Assembly (NCBI GenBank): GCA_030452025.1
Contig: JAKDNC010000093.1
Location: 1 to 9,488 of the forward strand
Length of the DNA: 9,488 bases
Source of the DNA: Nocardioides sp.
Lineage (GTDB): Bacteria > Actinomycetota > Actinomycetes > Propionibacteriales > Nocardioidaceae
Direction: 5' to 3'
The notes under the pieces were generated by a model. It made no database searches and was not told the origin of the DNA. It saw only the letters and a list, made by a program, of their open reading frames with translations. The position numbers were made by a program, and so were the translations under genes. Every line of letters starts with the position of its first letter. Positions within the stretch are counted from its first letter, which is position 1. Shown here piece by piece: positions 1-6,499 of this stretch.

Positions 1-135
1 GACGAACTCCTGCCAGCCCGGTGGCGCCCGATGCCCGGCGCGGTGCAACTCGACGACCACTCCGCTGCTCACTCTGCCTCCCGCTCCATGGGTGCCACGG
101 TAACGGTTCTGGTCGGGTCGGGGGATCTGCGATGA
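1..135 (+). CDS. 3' end of an unidentified gene (5' truncated by the window)
   Basis: An open frame runs from the first base to a TGA at 133-135 and gives the last 44 residues of a protein (starting DELLPARWRPMPGAVQLDD, ending VLVGSGDLR). About three quarters of its codons end in G or C, as expected for coding DNA here. Its stop overlaps the start of the next gene as ATGA (132-135), the same coupled junction style seen elsewhere in this window, which is the main reason to believe it is real. I do not recognise the family from so short a tail. By context it should belong to the same exopolysaccharide or glycoconjugate operon as the next two genes, but that is inference only. Confidence 0.55.
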   Translation, partial: DELLPARWRPMPGAVQLDDHSAAHSASRSMGATVTVLVGSGDLR

Positions 136-1346
136 CACTCGCCCCCGACGAGGCACCCACGGGCCCTCGACCAGCAACCATGGCGTCCCTGCTTGCGGGT
201 CGGGTCGTCTACCGAGCGGCCCTCTACGGGGCAGGACTGGCACTGCTGGCTCTCTGGGGGCCACACGAGTTCGCGCTCTATGCCACCGCGACCGGCGCCA
301 CGAGCTGGCTGTTCGCGCTCACGTCCAGTGGCCCGGAGAAGGCCGCCCTGGCCCTGCTCCCCCGAAGCGGCGCCGCCGGGCTGGAGCGGTTCTTCATCAC
401 CGTGGGGCTGGTTCCGTTCATCATCCTGACGCTCACCGCCGCACTTTTCGCTCTCTTCACGCCCCTGCCGATCGCCAGGTATGCGATCGCGGCTGCCCTG
501 ATCACCGGCATCGGCACCTGCGCGCTCCTGGTGGCACTGCACCGGCTACGGGGCCAGCACCGGGCCGACCTCTCGTGCTATCTGCTGATCTCGCTGGGCT
601 ACGGCGTGGCAGTCGCCGTGGTGGCCACCACGGGAGCAAGCTACGGGCTCGTGCTCGGGCTGCTGCTTGGCGTAGTGCTTGTGCTGGTGGCCATCCTGCT
701 CGCCCATCTGCTGCCCCTGACCAGCAGACGTCCGGTCGCGCCCTCCCTCCGCCGTGACGCCTGGCGGGCCACCGGACTTCTGGGAGTCGGAGAACTGCTC
801 GGCACAGCGGCAATCTCCGTGCTCTATGCCTGGTTCGCGATCGAGGACGATGCCCACCAGACAAGCCTTTTCTACGTGCTCGTGGTCTTCACATCCAGCT
901 TCTCGGTGGGTTTGCTCTACCTCCTGCGCCTGATCCAGCCACAGGTGTCGCGCTACTGCGAGCGGCATGGCGAGTCGACCGCGTGGAGGCTTGCCCGACG
1001 CATCCTCTGGATCCTGCTCGTGACCGGGATTCCCCTCACCGCCACGACGGCGTTCGTGGCCGTGCACGTCTCGCGCGGCCCCATCGTCGCGATCGTGGCG
1101 GTGGCTCTCGAGATGGCACTCTTCGGCGCAGTGGCAGTCGCCGTACTGGTCCTCGAGAACTCGGGCCACAGCGGGCGGGCCTGGTCCGCGACCGGCGCGG
1201 CAGCGGAGTTCTGCTCCGTGGCTGCCCTCGGCTGGTGGCTGGTCCCGCATACCGGGGCCGCCGGGGCCATGGTCGCGATCTGCGCGGGCAGCCTGGTCAA
1301 GGCCGCCATCATCGTCCGCGCCTCCCCTGAAGCGAGGGAGAGCTGA
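132..1346 (+). CDS. Polytopic membrane protein, probable Wzx/MOP-type oligosaccharide flippase
   Basis: Encodes 404 residues with about 12 hydrophobic segments, at roughly 27-44, 46-63, 87-110, 114-135, 148-166, 170-194, 212-236, 245-266, 290-312, 317-340, 354-371 and 375-394. Charged residues cluster in short loops (for example 136-146, 197-211, 271-290). Size, segment number and the N-terminal pattern (a hydrophobic helix, then FALYATATGATSW and a small polar SSGPEKAAL loop) resemble polysaccharide-export flippases of the MOP superfamily, which move lipid-linked sugars across the cytoplasmic membrane. I start at ATG 132, not at an upstream in-frame ATG at 21, because GGGGGA lies 6 nt before it, it overlaps the previous stop as ATGA, and the upstream extension is arginine- and cysteine-rich and not membrane-like. 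It shares one base with the next gene (TGATG). The CapK-like neighbour fits a glycan cluster. Another polytopic transporter type remains possible. Confidence 0.7.
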   Translation: MTLAPDEAPTGPRPATMASLLAGRVVYRAALYGAGLALLALWGPHEFALYATATGATSWLFALTSSGPEKAALALLPRSGAAGLERFFITVGLVPFIILTLTAALFALFTPLPIARYAIAAALITGIGTCALLVALHRLRGQHRADLSCYLLISLGYGVAVAVVATTGASYGLVLGLLLGVVLVLVAILLAHLLPLTSRRPVAPSLRRDAWRATGLLGVGELLGTAAISVLYAWFAIEDDAHQTSLFYVLVVFTSSFSVGLLYLLRLIQPQVSRYCERHGESTAWRLARRILWILLVTGIPLTATTAFVAVHVSRGPIVAIVAVALEMALFGAVAVAVLVLENSGHSGRAWSATGAAAEFCSVAALGWWLVPHTGAAGAMVAICAGSLVKAAIIVRASPEARES

Positions 1347-2680
1347 TGGCCGGTGTGCTCCCGTCTTCGATCCCGGTACTACCGGTGCTCCATGGACTCC
1401 ACCGGGCCAGGCTTGGAGACCGACGCTCGGCCGAAAACGTCGCCCGAGCCCAGTCGTCACTGCTCGGATCCTTGGTCCGTCACGCCCTCACGTCGGTCCC
1501 CTACTACCGCGAGCGCTACGCAGGCGCCACGACGGCGATCAGCTCGGCGGAGGACCTCGCGGCACTTCCGATCATCGACCGTCGGGACCTGCACGACCTC
1601 GGGTCGGCCCCCTTCACCGCTGACGGCTTCTCCTCTGCCAACACCCGCGCCGCCAGCACCAGCGGCTCGTCGGGCACCCCCGTGGAACTGCTCTTCTCCG
1701 AACACGACCTGGGCTACCTGCGTGCCACCTTCCTCTGGGACATGCTGGCCAGCGGCATGCGTCCCCACGATCGGGTCGGCTACTTCCGGGTGGGCGGCTT
1801 CCGTCGGCACCGCCTCGAGAAGCTCGGACTGGCCCGCAACGTCCACGTCAACACGAGCCTCGGCCTGGACCAACAGGTCGAGGCGTTCCTCACCGGCCGC
1901 CCCACGTTCCTCTACGGCTTCCCCAACGCAATCGTCGCACTGGTCGAGGAGCTTCGGCGCCGGAGAGTGTCCTACGACGGGGTCCACGACGTGCTCTTCG
2001 CCGGCGAGAAACTGCCGGATCCTGCGCGCGACGAGGTCCTTTCGTTCCTCGGCGCCCGCGGACACGAGGCGTATGCCTCGGTGGAGGCCTACACGATCGC
2101 ACGGAGCTGTCCCCGTGGCGCCCTCCACCTGCGCTCGAGCGACGTCGTCGTCGAGGTGGAGCACGACGACGGCGCCACCTCTGTTGCTGACGGGGAGGGA
2201 GAGATCGTGATCACTCGTCTGCACGCCCAGGCGATGCCGCTGCTGCGCTACCGGCTCGGGGACCGGGTCGCGATCGTCCCCAACGACTGCTCCTGCGGAG
2301 TGCGGTCGACTCCCGTGGTCGCCTCCATCATGGGGCGCTCCGAGGACCGGGTGGTGACTCGGGACGGGCGCAGCAGGAGTGCGGACTATTTGTTCAGCCT
2401 GCTCAACCCTGTGCGGGGAGTCCAGAAGACCCAGTTCCAGCAGTCCCGGCCGGGGGCCGTCGAGGTCCTGGTCGTTCCTGGCCCCGGCGCACCGGAGACA
2501 CTCGAGCGCGACGTCCTCGCGGCGCTCGCCCCCACCAGCGACGACTTCACGATCAGCGCCCGCCTGGTGACCACCATTCCGGCCGGGGCCAACGGGAAGA
2601 TCCAGGTGGTCAAGCGCCTCCCCACAGCCTCAGGAAACGCATCAGGGCCCGGCCGGGGAGGGAGGGTGGCCGGGCCCTGA
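1346..2680 (+). CDS. CapK/PaaK-like adenylate-forming enzyme (phenylacetate-CoA ligase family)
   Basis: Encodes 444 residues of the ANL (acyl-activating) superfamily, PaaK/CapK branch. Visible marks: the N-terminal VPYYRERY segment typical of the branch (51-58), the Ser/Thr/Gly phosphate-binding loop TSGSSGTPV (105-113), a central acidic region FAGEKL (218-223), the hinge-region RYRLGDR (301-307), a CSCG pair (C315, C317) as found in PaaK-like proteins, MGRSEDRV (329-336), and a C-terminal PAGANGK whose lysine (K418) sits where ANL enzymes carry the adenylation lysine. Family members activate a carboxylic acid as acyl-AMP; CapK homologues occur in capsule and exopolysaccharide clusters, where the acid and acceptor are usually unknown. 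So the substrate here is not predictable, and phenylacetate is unlikely given the flippase neighbour. GAGGGAG precedes ATG 1346 by 5 nt and the start overlaps the flippase stop. The last 13 codons fall in a perfect inverted repeat, giving a Gly/Pro/Arg-rich tail outside the folded domain. Confidence 0.85.
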   Translation: MAGVLPSSIPVLPVLHGLHRARLGDRRSAENVARAQSSLLGSLVRHALTSVPYYRERYAGATTAISSAEDLAALPIIDRRDLHDLGSAPFTADGFSSANTRAASTSGSSGTPVELLFSEHDLGYLRATFLWDMLASGMRPHDRVGYFRVGGFRRHRLEKLGLARNVHVNTSLGLDQQVEAFLTGRPTFLYGFPNAIVALVEELRRRRVSYDGVHDVLFAGEKLPDPARDEVLSFLGARGHEAYASVEAYTIARSCPRGALHLRSSDVVVEVEHDDGATSVADGEGEIVITRLHAQAMPLLRYRLGDRVAIVPNDCSCGVRSTPVVASIMGRSEDRVVTRDGRSRSADYLFSLLNPVRGVQKTQFQQSRPGAVEVLVVPGPGAPETLERDVLAALAPTSDDFTISARLVTTIPAGANGKIQVVKRLPTASGNASGPGRGGRVAGP

Positions 2681-2681
2681 T
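2641..2681 (+). terminator. Perfect 14-bp inverted repeat spanning the stop codon, probable terminator
   Basis: Left arm ATCAGGGCCCGGCC (2641-2654), 13-nt loop of almost pure G (2655-2667) and right arm GGCCGGGCCCTGAT (2668-2681) match at all 14 positions. The TGA of the CapK-like gene (2678-2680) lies inside the right arm. No T-tract follows, which is common for actinobacterial terminators, so function is inferred from the stem strength and its place at the end of the plus-strand unit and before a convergent gene. As the arms are symmetric it could act on either strand. Confidence 0.7.
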
Positions 2682-3046
2682 CGTCCATGCACTGCTGGAC
2701 AGAGCCTGGACATGGAGCCCGACGTGGGAGGGAGCATGAATGTCGGACCCACTCACCTAAACGAGGCACCCCGGGACGGGTTACGGCCCCGACAGCGAAT
2801 CTTCGAGAAGCGGCCATGGGGACGACCAAAAGTCGCGAAAGCTGTCCCGAATCGGGCGTTTTCGGCGACTCTGGTCGTTCGTGGGGCCGCTGGTTCAGCC
2901 TCGATCCACTAATCGACGCCGTCGCGAGCGTCACCAGAGGAGTGCGCCCGGCAAGACGGAGTGCCGATGGCCCGTCGAGGTGCGGCAACGCCGCCGGAGT
3001 GCCCGGATGGTGGCGCGCAGCAGGCGAAAGATCGGTGGATCGAGGT
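2682..3046. other. Intergenic region between convergent genes, no convincing gene
   Basis: This 365-bp stretch separates the plus-strand glycan unit from the minus-strand oxidoreductase. It holds a long nested palindrome (2809-2891) and two short hairpins: GACGC/GCGTC (2915-2919 with 2928-2932, 8-nt loop) and GCGGC/GCCGC (2982-2986 with 2990-2994, 3-nt loop). The second lies about 50 nt beyond the oxidoreductase stop and could serve as a weak terminator for that transcript. A GGGAGGGAG sequence at 2726-2734 looks like a ribosome binding site, but the frames it could serve (58 codons from 2736, 6 codons from 2740) show no family resemblance. No tRNA or known riboswitch was recognised. Confidence 0.6.
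2809..2891. repeat. Nested imperfect palindrome (about 29 bp of paired arms)
   Basis: Five pairs of arms nest around one centre: AGCGGCC 2809-2815 with GGCCGCT 2885-2891; ACGACCA 2822-2828 with TGGTCGT 2872-2878; AGTCGC 2831-2836 with GCGACT 2865-2870; GAAA 2837-2840 with TTTC 2860-2863; and CCCGA 2846-2850 with TCGGG 2852-2856 at the core. Small internal loops separate them (2829-2830 opposite 2871; a lone G at 2864; 2841-2845 opposite 2857-2859; 2816-2821 opposite 2879-2884). It would fold into one long rod on either strand. Possible roles are a bidirectional terminator between convergent units, a dispersed palindromic repeat of the REP or MITE kind, or a structured RNA. I saw no flanking target-site duplication and only one copy is in the window. 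Confidence 0.7.
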
Positions 3047-4777
3047 TCAGCTGACGCCCACGATCGGGAGCCGCAAGGCGCCCGGCGCCGACTCCGGGAC
3101 CACGGGATGGGCCGGTGCCACCGGCGGGATCCGCTGATAGCCGATCCCGATCTCCGGGCGAGAGTCAGGCTCACCCTTGTTCGGCCAGAATGCCATCGCC
3201 CGCTCCGCCTGGGCGGTGATCGTCAGCGACGGATTCACCCCAAGGTTCGCCGAGATGGTCGATCCGTCGACGATGTGCAGGCCCGGATAGTTGTACATTC
3301 GCTGATACGCGTCGACCACGCCGGTCTCGGCGGAGTCCCCGATCGTGCAGCCGCCGATGAAGTGAGCGGTCATCGGCCGGTTGAACGGGTCGCCGAGGGT
3401 TCCACCGGCGGTGCCGCCCATAACGTCGGCCATCCGGCGTACCGCCTCGTTGGCCTCCGGGATCCAGGTCGGGTTCGGCTCCCCGTGGCCCTGCTCGGAG
3501 GACATGAAGAACTTGCCGAACCTCTTGCGCGGCAAGATGGTGATCGAGTTGTCCTTGGTCTGCATGACCAGGGCGATCACGGTCCGCTCCGACCAGTGCT
3601 TGAGGTCGTAGAGCTTGGCGACGCTCTTCCTCTCCTTCCACAGCTCCTTGAGCCAGGTCTGCCAGCGTGGACGATCCTCGTCGCCGTCGGTCAGCACGGT
3701 CTGCATCAGCGCGATCGCGTTGCTGCCCTTGCCGTAGCGGACCGGCTCGACGTGTGTCTCCTCGTCCGGGTGCCAGCTCGAGGTGATCGCCACGCCCTGG
3801 GTGTAGTCGGTGTCCAGGTTGGGCGCGATCGCTCCGAGGATTGCCTCGGAGTTGGTGCGGGTCAGCACTCCGAGTCGCTCGGAGATGTTCGGCAGGTCGC
3901 CCTCCATCTTGAGACGGTGCAGCAACTTCTGCGTGCCGAGTGCGGCCGCGGAGAAGATCACCTGGTCCGCGGTGAACATCTTGACCGCCTTCTTGCGGGA
4001 GAGCTTGGCCTTGCTCCAACGCGCGGTGACCTCGTACCCGCCGCCGTCGCGCGGGCGCACCTGCGTGACCGTGGTCAGCGGGTGTACGACGGCACCGTTC
4101 TGCTCGGCGAGGTACAGGTAGTTCTTGACCAGGGTGTTCTTGGAGTTGAACCGGCAGCCAGTCATGCACTCACCACACCCCTTGCACGGCGTACGGCTGG
4201 GCCCAACCCCACCGAAGTACGGGTCCTCGATCGTGTCGTGTTGAGTCTCCCCCGGGCCACCGAAGAAGACGCCGACGGGAGTCGGGTGGAAGGTCTCACC
4301 CACGCCCATGTCGTCGGCGACCTGCTTCATCAACCGGTCCGAGGGGGTCCTCAGCGGATTCTCGACCACGCCGAGCATCCGCTTGGCCTGGTCGTAGTAG
4401 GGCGCGAGCTCCTCCTTCCAGTCCGTGATGTGCGACCAGGAGCGGTCCCGGTAGAACTGGTCGAGCGGTTCGTAGAGGGTGTTGGCGTAGACGAGCGACC
4501 CGCCGCCCACGCCGGCGCCGGCCATGATCAGGCAGTCCTTGACCATGTCGATCCGCTGGATGCCATAGCAGCCGACCTCGGGCGCGTAGAGATACTTCTT
4601 CGCGTCCCAGGAGGTGTCCGGGAAGTCACCGTCCTCGAAGCGTGCGCCAGCCTCCAGGACCCCCACCTTGTAGCCCTTCTCGGTGAGCCGGAGCGCCGAG
4701 ACGGACCCGCCGAATCCGGATCCGACGATAAGTACGTCGTAGTGCTGGGTGTCGTTGCTGCTCGCACTCATGCTCAT
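3047..4777 (-). CDS. GMC family FAD-dependent oxidoreductase, ChoD (cholesterol oxidase)-like
   Basis: Encodes 576 residues. The N-terminus carries the Rossmann FAD motif GSGFGG (19-24) and LEAG with the ribose-binding acid (E42), then the GMC segment AGAGVGGGSLVYANT (86-100). The C-terminal half has TAHFIGGC with the putative catalytic histidine (H472), VVDAYQRMYNYPGLHIVDGS (488-507) and NLGVNPSLTI (511-520) with the active-site asparagine (N515). Runs such as HGEPNPTWIP and AERA..WPNKGE match what I recall of mycobacterial ChoD (Rv3409c) closely. A CX2CX2CX3C cluster (C198, C201, C204, C208) is inserted in the middle. GMC enzymes oxidise alcohols to aldehydes or ketones; sterol activity for the ChoD branch is debated, so the substrate is open. 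I start at ATG 4777 because it overlaps the preceding stop as ATGA and GGGA lies 5 nt upstream; ATG 4771 is an alternative. No signal peptide is visible, so it is likely cytoplasmic. It should be co-expressed with the aldehyde dehydrogenase before it. Confidence 0.9.
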   Translation of the reverse strand: MSMSASSNDTQHYDVLIVGSGFGGSVSALRLTEKGYKVGVLEAGARFEDGDFPDTSWDAKKYLYAPEVGCYGIQRIDMVKDCLIMAGAGVGGGSLVYANTLYEPLDQFYRDRSWSHITDWKEELAPYYDQAKRMLGVVENPLRTPSDRLMKQVADDMGVGETFHPTPVGVFFGGPGETQHDTIEDPYFGGVGPSRTPCKGCGECMTGCRFNSKNTLVKNYLYLAEQNGAVVHPLTTVTQVRPRDGGGYEVTARWSKAKLSRKKAVKMFTADQVIFSAAALGTQKLLHRLKMEGDLPNISERLGVLTRTNSEAILGAIAPNLDTDYTQGVAITSSWHPDEETHVEPVRYGKGSNAIALMQTVLTDGDEDRPRWQTWLKELWKERKSVAKLYDLKHWSERTVIALVMQTKDNSITILPRKRFGKFFMSSEQGHGEPNPTWIPEANEAVRRMADVMGGTAGGTLGDPFNRPMTAHFIGGCTIGDSAETGVVDAYQRMYNYPGLHIVDGSTISANLGVNPSLTITAQAERAMAFWPNKGEPDSRPEIGIGYQRIPPVAPAHPVVPESAPGALRLPIVGVS

Positions 4778-6390
4778 GCTCGTCCCAACTTCTTCATGAT
4801 TCGCGCGGACAACGTCAGCGTCTTCGCGAACTGCTCGTTCGACATTCCCTTGACCGGACGGAACCCCCACACCCGCTGGGTGGCGACGGATTGCGCCTCG
4901 GTGTAGCGGTGGATACCCTCGGCTCCCTGGCGCCGCCCCACACCGGACTCGCGCATCCCACCCATCGGGGAGTCGATGCTGGCGAAGGTGGCGCCGTACG
5001 CCTCATTGACGTTGACGGTGCCGCACTTGATCTCCCTGGCGATGGCGCGGGCGCGACGGCCGTCCTGGCTGAAGATCGCGGCGTTCAGGCCGAAGCTGCC
5101 CTCGTTGGCCCTCTTGATTGCCGAGGTCTCGTCGTGGAACCGGTGGATGGAGATCACGGGACCGAAGGTCTCGTTGCCGTAGCAGGTCATGTCCGGCGTG
5201 ACCCCCTCGAGGATGGTCGGCTCGTAGAAGTAGGGACCGAGATCCGGGCGCGCGCGACCGCCGGCGAGCACCCGGGCGCCCTTGGCGACGGCATCCTCGA
5301 CGTGGGCGATCACGGTGTCGAGCTGGGCCTGCGAGATCAGCGAGCCCATGTCGGTGGCCCAGTCGTGGCCGTTGCCGAGACTCATCGCCTTGGTGCGTGC
5401 GACGAAGCGCTCGACGAAACGGTCATGGACCTGGTCGGCGACCAGGAGCCGCTCGGTGGAGACACAGAGCTGGCCGGCGTTGGAGAAAGCGGCGCGAACG
5501 GCGCCCTCAGCAGCCTTCTCGAGGGCGGCGTCGCGCAGGATCAGAATCGGGTTCTTGCCGCCGAGCTCGAGGGAGCAACCGACCAGCCGCTCGGCACAGC
5601 CCGCGGCGACGCGCTTGCCGGTGGCGGTGGACCCGGTGAAGCAGACATAGTCGGACTTCTCGATCAGGGATGTGCCGACTCGTGATCCGGATCCCGCGAC
5701 CACGGTCCAGAGGTCCTTGGGGAAGCCGGCCTCCTCAAGCAGCTGTGCACCGAGGAGCGCGGTGAGCATCGTCTGGCTGTCTGGTTTGGTGACCACGGCG
5801 TTGCCCGCCAGGAGCGCGGGAAGTCCGTCGCAGATCGCCATCGTGAACGGATAGTTCCAGGGCGAGATGATGCCGACGACGCCCTTGGGGACGCGGTTGA
5901 CCTCGACCCGGGTGGCGCCCGGGACGGCGCCCATCCGGCGCTGGGTGTCGAGGTGGCGGTGCGCGGTGCGGGCGTAGTAGCGCGCGGTCGCGGCGACGTG
6001 GAAGACCTCCAGGTAGGCGTCCTTGCGGGCCTTGCCGGACTCCCAGACGGCGACGTCGATGATCTCCTCCTCGCGGTCCAGGACGAGGTCGTGGAGGCGC
6101 AACAGGATCGTCGCGCGGTCGTCGATCGACGTACGCGCCCATGCCGCCTGGGCCTTGCGAGCGCGAGCGAAGGCGTCCTCGATGTCCTTCTCGCTCGACT
6201 GCGGGATGTGGGCGAGCGCCTGCCCGTTGACCGGCGACACGGTCAGCTTCGACTCACCGGCGGTGGCCACGATCCGATCGGTGAGAACAGTGACGTACTC
6301 AGGCTCGATCGCGTAGGAGGCACTCGGGTCGTGCTCGGGATCGTGCGGTCCACCGAGGAGGGGATCGGGATGGGGGCTCTGCGAGGTCAT
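4774..6390 (-). CDS. NAD(P)-dependent aldehyde dehydrogenase, succinate-semialdehyde dehydrogenase (GabD2) type
   Basis: Encodes 538 residues of the aldehyde dehydrogenase superfamily, oxidising an aldehyde to the acid with NAD(P)+. With start at 6390 the key residues are: SPWNYP with the oxyanion asparagine N179, KPDSQ (K202, cofactor binding), FTGSTATG (251-258, cofactor loop), the general base E275 in LELGGKNP, nucleophile C309 in SNAGQLC, and E407 in NETFGP. All are intact. DSQT, SNAGQLC, FYEPT and MGGM..SGVGRR..EG match mycobacterial GabD2 as I recall it, hence the succinate-semialdehyde label, but coupling to a GMC oxidase suggests it may take that enzyme's product. ATG 6390 is preferred to in-frame starts further up (to 6456) because a TANNNT promoter hexamer sits exactly where a leaderless transcript would begin and there is no purine-rich ribosome site. 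A 30-40 residue Pro/Asp/His-rich N-terminal extension precedes the fold. Its stop overlaps the GMC start. Confidence 0.88.
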   Translation of the reverse strand: MTSQSPHPDPLLGGPHDPEHDPSASYAIEPEYVTVLTDRIVATAGESKLTVSPVNGQALAHIPQSSEKDIEDAFARARKAQAAWARTSIDDRATILLRLHDLVLDREEEIIDVAVWESGKARKDAYLEVFHVAATARYYARTAHRHLDTQRRMGAVPGATRVEVNRVPKGVVGIISPWNYPFTMAICDGLPALLAGNAVVTKPDSQTMLTALLGAQLLEEAGFPKDLWTVVAGSGSRVGTSLIEKSDYVCFTGSTATGKRVAAGCAERLVGCSLELGGKNPILILRDAALEKAAEGAVRAAFSNAGQLCVSTERLLVADQVHDRFVERFVARTKAMSLGNGHDWATDMGSLISQAQLDTVIAHVEDAVAKGARVLAGGRARPDLGPYFYEPTILEGVTPDMTCYGNETFGPVISIHRFHDETSAIKRANEGSFGLNAAIFSQDGRRARAIAREIKCGTVNVNEAYGATFASIDSPMGGMRESGVGRRQGAEGIHRYTEAQSVATQRVWGFRPVKGMSNEQFAKTLTLSARIMKKLGRA

Positions 6391-6402
6391 GTACCGAGAG
6401 TA
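6391..6402 (-). promoter_or_regulatory. Putative -10 hexamer of a leaderless promoter
   Basis: On the minus strand TACTCT (6402-6397) is followed by CGGTAC (6396-6391) and then the ATG of the aldehyde dehydrogenase. TACTCT fits the actinobacterial TANNNT consensus, and the usual distance to the transcript start places +1 on the A of ATG. A weak -35 candidate TAGTTT lies 17 nt further upstream (6425-6420). There is no Shine-Dalgarno sequence before the ATG, as expected of a leaderless mRNA. Confidence 0.5.
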
Positions 6403-6422
6403 TGTGACCGTCGTCGCGCAAA

Positions 6423-6436
6423 CTACCCCCCGGTAG
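6423..6436. promoter_or_regulatory. Short perfect hairpin/operator-like repeat overlapping the -35 region
   Basis: CTACC (6423-6427), four C, GGTAG (6432-6436): five paired bases overlapping the proposed -35 element of the aldehyde dehydrogenase promoter. It could be a repressor half-site pair or, on the minus strand where TTTG follows, a weak terminator for read-through from the sulfatase. The sequence alone cannot decide. Confidence 0.35.
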
Positions 6437-6464
6437 CAATTGGGAGGGGTTGACACCAGAAATT

Positions 6465-6476
6465 GGTTTGTAAACC
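6465..6476. promoter_or_regulatory. Inverted repeat GGTTT-gt-AAACC, possible operator
   Basis: GGTTT (6465-6469) and AAACC (6472-6476) pair perfectly around two bases, 75-86 bp upstream of the aldehyde dehydrogenase start. The surrounding segment (6450-6476) is AT-richer than its neighbours. It does not match the KstR or KstR2 sterol-regulon consensus as I know it (AAC-NN-GTT or CAAG-NN-CTTG cores), so no regulator is proposed. Confidence 0.35.
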
Positions 6477-6495
6477 CCCGGTGACGAACCCCGGG
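6477..6495 (-). terminator. Weak GC hairpin after the sulfatase stop
   Basis: CCCGG (6477-6481) and CCGGG (6491-6495) form a 5-bp all-GC stem with a 9-nt loop, starting 5 nt past the sulfatase stop when read on the minus strand and followed by a short GGGTTT. It is a modest candidate for terminating the glpD-sulfatase transcript. Confidence 0.3.
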
Positions 6496-6499
6496 TGGG

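Noticed and set aside
546..1460. A 304-codon minus-strand frame opposite the flippase-like gene
   Set aside because: Composition is Gly/His/Arg-rich and unlike a folded protein; the plus-strand frame has clear membrane helices and coupled junctions.
2736..2912. A 58-codon plus-strand frame from ATG 2736 after GGGAGGGAG, and a 6-codon frame from ATG 2740
   Set aside because: The purine-rich site is attractive, but the longer frame reads straight through the palindrome and has no recognisable features, and the short peptide has no downstream gene on that strand to control.
2687..4906. A 739-codon plus-strand frame opposite the GMC oxidoreductase
   Set aside because: Same antisense effect. It runs through the non-coding gap and the palindrome, and shows no family resemblance.
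4891..5685. A 264-codon plus-strand frame opposite the aldehyde dehydrogenase
   Set aside because: Shadow of a gene whose active-site motifs are all intact on the other strand.
6450..6476. TTGACA on the plus strand as a -35 element
   Set aside because: No -10 hexamer at 16-18 bp, and no plus-strand gene follows for thousands of bases.
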